From Methanobrevibacter ruminantium (GTDB lineage: Archaea; Methanobacteriota; Methanobacteria; Methanobacteriales; Methanobacteriaceae): a stretch of 64,000 nucleotides of DNA. The notes under the pieces were generated by a model. That model ran no database searches. It was not told the DNA's origin and saw only the letters and a program-made list of their open reading frames with translations. Shown piece after piece: positions 63,479 through 64,000 of the stretch (positions are counted from its first letter, which is position 1; every line of letters begins with the position of its first letter). The position numbers were made by a program, and so were the translations under genes. The stretch covers positions 1-64,000 of the forward strand of contig NZ_JAEDCO010000003.1 in NCBI RefSeq assembly GCF_016294135.1, in the 5' to 3' direction.

Positions 63479-64000
63479 ATGGATTCTAAAACAATTCAAA
63501 TGCCAAGGGAAGTGCATATTGGGCCTAATGTCCTTTATGACATAGGTGAAATATGCAAGAATTTACGCTTGTTTGATGAAGCTCTTGTCGTATCAGGTTT
63601 TCATACATTTGATGTGGCAGGTAAGCGTACAGTAGAAGCTTTGGAAAAGTCTGACTTTGGAGTTGAAGTTGTAAAGGTAAAGGATGCTTCAATGGAGTCT
63701 GTTGAAAAGGTGCAAGAAAGAATAGCTAACGCTTCTGTAGTGTTAGGTGTAGGTGGAGGAAAGATCATTGATGTAGCAAAGCTTGCTTCCACAAATGCCC
63801 ATAACTATTTCATTTCCGTTCCAACAACCGCTTCCCACGATGGTATAGCATCACCAATGGCTTCAATAAAAAATGATATGGGTTCAGTTTCCAAAAGCGC
63901 TAACTCTCCTATGGCTGTTGTTGCTGACACTGGCATAATTAACGATTCTCCTTTTAGATTAATTGCTTCCGGTTGTGCAGATATTGTCTCCAATTACACT
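63479..64000 (+). CDS. egsA: sn-glycerol-1-phosphate dehydrogenase, 3' end cut by the window
   Basis: Makes the sn-glycerol-1-phosphate backbone of archaeal lipids from dihydroxyacetone phosphate with NAD(P)H. The first 174 residues are present: MDSKTIQMPREVHIGPNVLYDIG, VLGVGGGKIIDVAKLAS (nucleotide-binding, about 82-98), ISVPTTASHDGIASPMAS (about 107-124) and ASGCADIVSNYT at the edge, where the zinc-ligand Asp lies. AAGGAGAT precedes the ATG. Confidence 0.95.
   Translation, partial: MDSKTIQMPREVHIGPNVLYDIGEICKNLRLFDEALVVSGFHTFDVAGKRTVEALEKSDFGVEVVKVKDASMESVEKVQERIANASVVLGVGGGKIIDVAKLASTNAHNYFISVPTTASHDGIASPMASIKNDMGSVSKSANSPMAVVADTGIINDSPFRLIASGCADIVSNYT

Overview
The window comes from a very AT-rich methanogenic archaeon of the order Methanobacteriales, most like Methanobrevibacter. 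The evidence is archaeal ribosomal proteins and RNA polymerase subunits (D, N, K), a mevalonate/isopentenyl-phosphate-kinase isoprenoid cluster, glycerol-1-phosphate dehydrogenase (egsA), cofactor F420 genes (cofC, a CofE-like ligase, an FrhB-like subunit), archaeal-type Glu- and Pro-tRNA synthetases, and a large adhesin-like surface protein of the kind abundant in Methanobrevibacter. I see no rRNA operon, no CRISPR array and no intact insertion sequence. One tRNA gene (Ser, anticodon GGA) is present.

Layout. 0.3-9 kb is nitrogen assimilation: glnA under a likely NrpR operator, then a split archaeal glutamate synthase (GATase, GXGXG, FrhB-like and FMN/ferredoxin subunits) followed by a PEP/pyruvate-binding-domain protein. 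9-11.5 kb holds three poorly characterised proteins. 11.8-20.7 kb is the information-processing block: tRNA-Ser, S13-S4-S11-RpoD-L18e-L13-S9-RpoN-RpoK, enolase, a ferredoxin, S2 and a MEMO-like protein. 20.7-22.5 kb holds small accessory genes, including an M50-type membrane protease gene interrupted by an in-frame stop. 22.5-28.5 kb is the archaeal isoprenoid cluster mvk-ipk-idi2-RNase J-idsA.

29.6-33.6 kb is the most unusual part. A strong-looking promoter is followed by five stem-loops, four or five of which share an almost identical G-rich 8-nt loop that resembles a Shine-Dalgarno sequence. Next come a half-size HsdS and an HsdM whose catalytic motifs are degenerate, with no HsdR in the window. 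Behind these lies a structured intergenic region with a possible 35-residue membrane peptide on the minus strand.

33.7-40 kb mixes housekeeping genes (Mn-dependent pyrophosphatase, aldo/keto reductase) with hypothetical genes and two tandem methyltransferase paralogues. 40.5-43 kb is a decayed adhesin-like gene. 43-53 kb holds gltX, a membrane-anchored Glu/Ala-rich protein, dapL, a run of four acidic small proteins and purA. 52.9-54.6 kb is a decayed methyltransferase gene. 54.9-64 kb holds a CofE-like ligase, a solo zinc-ribbon/HTH protein resembling an IS1595 transposase N-terminus, a three-gene ABC importer, thiD, cofC, proS and the start of egsA.

Several genes end in a hairpin followed by a U-tract, in some cases overlapping the stop codon. 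Three genes (M50 protease, adhesin, methyltransferase) carry in-frame stops and/or single-base frameshifts. These are either real pseudogenes or sequencing errors, and read-level checking would decide. All functional assignments rest on reading motifs by eye; no database search was run.
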